A stretch of DNA of 64,000 nt from Hymenobacter sp. H14-R3 (lineage in GTDB: Bacteria > Bacteroidota > Bacteroidia > Cytophagales > Hymenobacteraceae): NCBI RefSeq assembly GCF_030063445.1, contig NZ_JASITD010000003.1, positions 186,001-250,000 on the forward strand. The letters are read 5' to 3'. Under the pieces are notes generated by a model. That model was not told where the DNA came from. It did not search any database and saw only the letters and a list, made by a program, of their open reading frames with translations. Made by a program: the position numbers and the translations under genes. This document shows positions 63,083 through 64,000 of this stretch, one piece after another; position 1 is the first letter of the stretch, and every line of letters starts with the position of its first letter.

Positions 63083-64000
63083 TCAAGTTGTTTTAATCAC
63101 TTTGTTGCGCTCCACGCTTAGGCGCTGCAAGTTCTGGTCTACGTCGTCGTCTTCCTCGTGGTAGTTCTCATCGTAGTGGTGCACGAGGGCGGCTTTGGGA
63201 GTGTGCCAGCCGCCGCCGCGCTCGAAGGTTACGAGCAGCGCGGGCAGGAAAACCAGGTTCGAAAAGTTGGTAATCAGCAGCGATGCGCCCATAAGCACGC
63301 CCAGCGCCTTGGTGCCCCCAAACTCGCTGAACCCGTAGATACTGAACCCGATAAAGAGCACGGCGCTGGTGTAGAACATGCTCGTGCCGGCCTCGCTCAG
63401 CGTGTTGGTAATGGCCTCGCTCACGCTGCGGTTGGCGATGGCCATTTCCTGCCGGAACTTGGCCAGCAGGTGTATCGAGTTGTCGCCGTCGATGCCGAGG
63501 GCAATCACGTAGATGAGCGCCGTACTGGGCTTGAGAGCAATGCCGAAGTAGCCCATCACGCCGGCCGTGAGGGTCAGCGTTAACACGTTGGGAGCCAGCG
63601 CGTAGAAGATGGTACGGAACGAGCGGAACACCAGCACCACTACCAGCGCCACCAGCCCGAAGGCCCACAGCAGGCTCTCGCCCAGAGTACCGATAACGTA
63701 CTCGTTACCCTTCGTGAAAATAACCGTGGTCCCGGTGCGGCGCACTACCATATCGGTGCCGCTGAAAATGCGCTTGATAGCCGGCTCAATGCGCTTATTC
63801 ACCAGCGTATCGAGCTTGTGCGAGCCGATATCGGCGATTTTTACGCTGATGCGGGCGCGCTGCTGCGTGCTGTCGGTGAAGGACTTGAGCAGCTTACTGG
63901 TCGAGTTTTTACCTTGCCCCTGCGAGTTGGCCAGGTAGCTCAGAATGAAGTTCTTATCGTCGTTATCCGGCAGCTTATAAAAGCTGGGGTCGCCATTATA
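63083..64000 (-). CDS. RND/MMPL family transporter, C-terminal part (5' end beyond window)
   Basis: About 305 residues of the C-terminal half are visible, entering from the right edge. They comprise the end of a periplasmic domain, then about six membrane helices (for example SLLWAFGLVALVVVLVF; FYALAPNVLTLTLTAG; TSMFYTSAVLFIGFSIY; LGVLMGASLLITNFSNLVFL) with the RND/MMPL signature IALGIDGDNSIHLLAKFRQE and the Asp-containing loop. The end is acidic (NYHEEDDDVDQ). It is of the hydrophobe/amphiphile exporter or SSD type; the substrate is unknown. The gene ends 24 bp from the palindromic element that separates it from ileS. Confidence 0.88.
   Translation of the reverse strand, partial: YNGDPSFYKLPDNDDKNFILSYLANSQGQGKNSTSKLLKSFTDSTQQRARISVKIADIGSHKLDTLVNKRIEPAIKRIFSGTDMVVRRTGTTVIFTKGNEYVIGTLGESLLWAFGLVALVVVLVFRSFRTIFYALAPNVLTLTLTAGVMGYFGIALKPSTALIYVIALGIDGDNSIHLLAKFRQEMAIANRSVSEAITNTLSEAGTSMFYTSAVLFIGFSIYGFSEFGGTKALGVLMGASLLITNFSNLVFLPALLVTFERGGGWHTPKAALVHHYDENYHEEDDDVDQNLQRLSVERNKVIKTT

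Overview
This 64 kb window looks like the chromosome of a GC-rich member of the Bacteroidota, most likely Hymenobacter or a close relative (Hymenobacteraceae, Cytophagales). The evidence is a SusC/SusD pair, Bacteroidota-type promoter elements (TAnnTTTG), little Shine-Dalgarno signal, many outer-membrane and gliding-phylum families, and high GC with GC-rich third codon positions. The taxonomic call is inference. There is no phage, insertion sequence, CRISPR array or integrase, and I recognised no rRNA or tRNA gene.

Layout. 1-9 kb: minus-strand housekeeping genes, namely an edge-truncated histone-deacetylase-like protein, AIM24, gltX, ridA, a polytopic membrane protein, glmS and an N-terminal-only starch-synthase-like protein divergent from panC. 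10-17 kb: a sugar-phosphate nucleotidyltransferase, a LemA gene followed by three TPM-domain genes, a DnaQ-like exonuclease and recJ. 17.2-34.5 kb: a polysaccharide utilization locus with a LacI-type regulator, SusC, SusD, two alginate-lyase-superfamily (PL38-like) lyases, two GH2 enzymes (the second frameshifted by a 7-bp tandem duplication), a GH88 unsaturated glucuronyl hydrolase, and UxuB/UxuA for fructuronate-to-KDG catabolism. Together they predict lyase cleavage of a glucuronate-containing glycan outside or in the periplasm, removal of unsaturated uronate by GH88, trimming by GH2, and cytoplasmic conversion of uronate to 2-keto-3-deoxygluconate.

34.5-47.5 kb: minus-strand envelope and core genes, namely a TPR protein, PpiD-like foldase, LptC, an outer-membrane barrel, CoaX, a pseudouridine synthase with a long repetitive Gly/Arg-rich N-terminus, a zinc-less DksA-like protein, RibH, a TPR membrane protein and PdhA. 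47.5-50 kb: recF and a DUF721 gene, followed by an AT-rich island carrying an exact consensus parS site and a small HTH regulator. 50-64 kb: a glycerophosphodiesterase, rhomboid protease, polyprenyl synthetase, RNase R, a fused two-domain ABC ATPase, LspA, IleRS and an edge-truncated RND/MMPL transporter.

The most striking non-genic feature is the density of long imperfect palindromes in at least five sequence families. They sit between genes, supply stop codons to neighbours, and in one case lie in frame inside ileS, adding about 40 residues to the protein. Other points of interest are the parS site, the AT-rich patch inside ileS, the frameshifted GH2 gene, and two AACGTT-centred operator-like palindromes flanking the PUL regulator.
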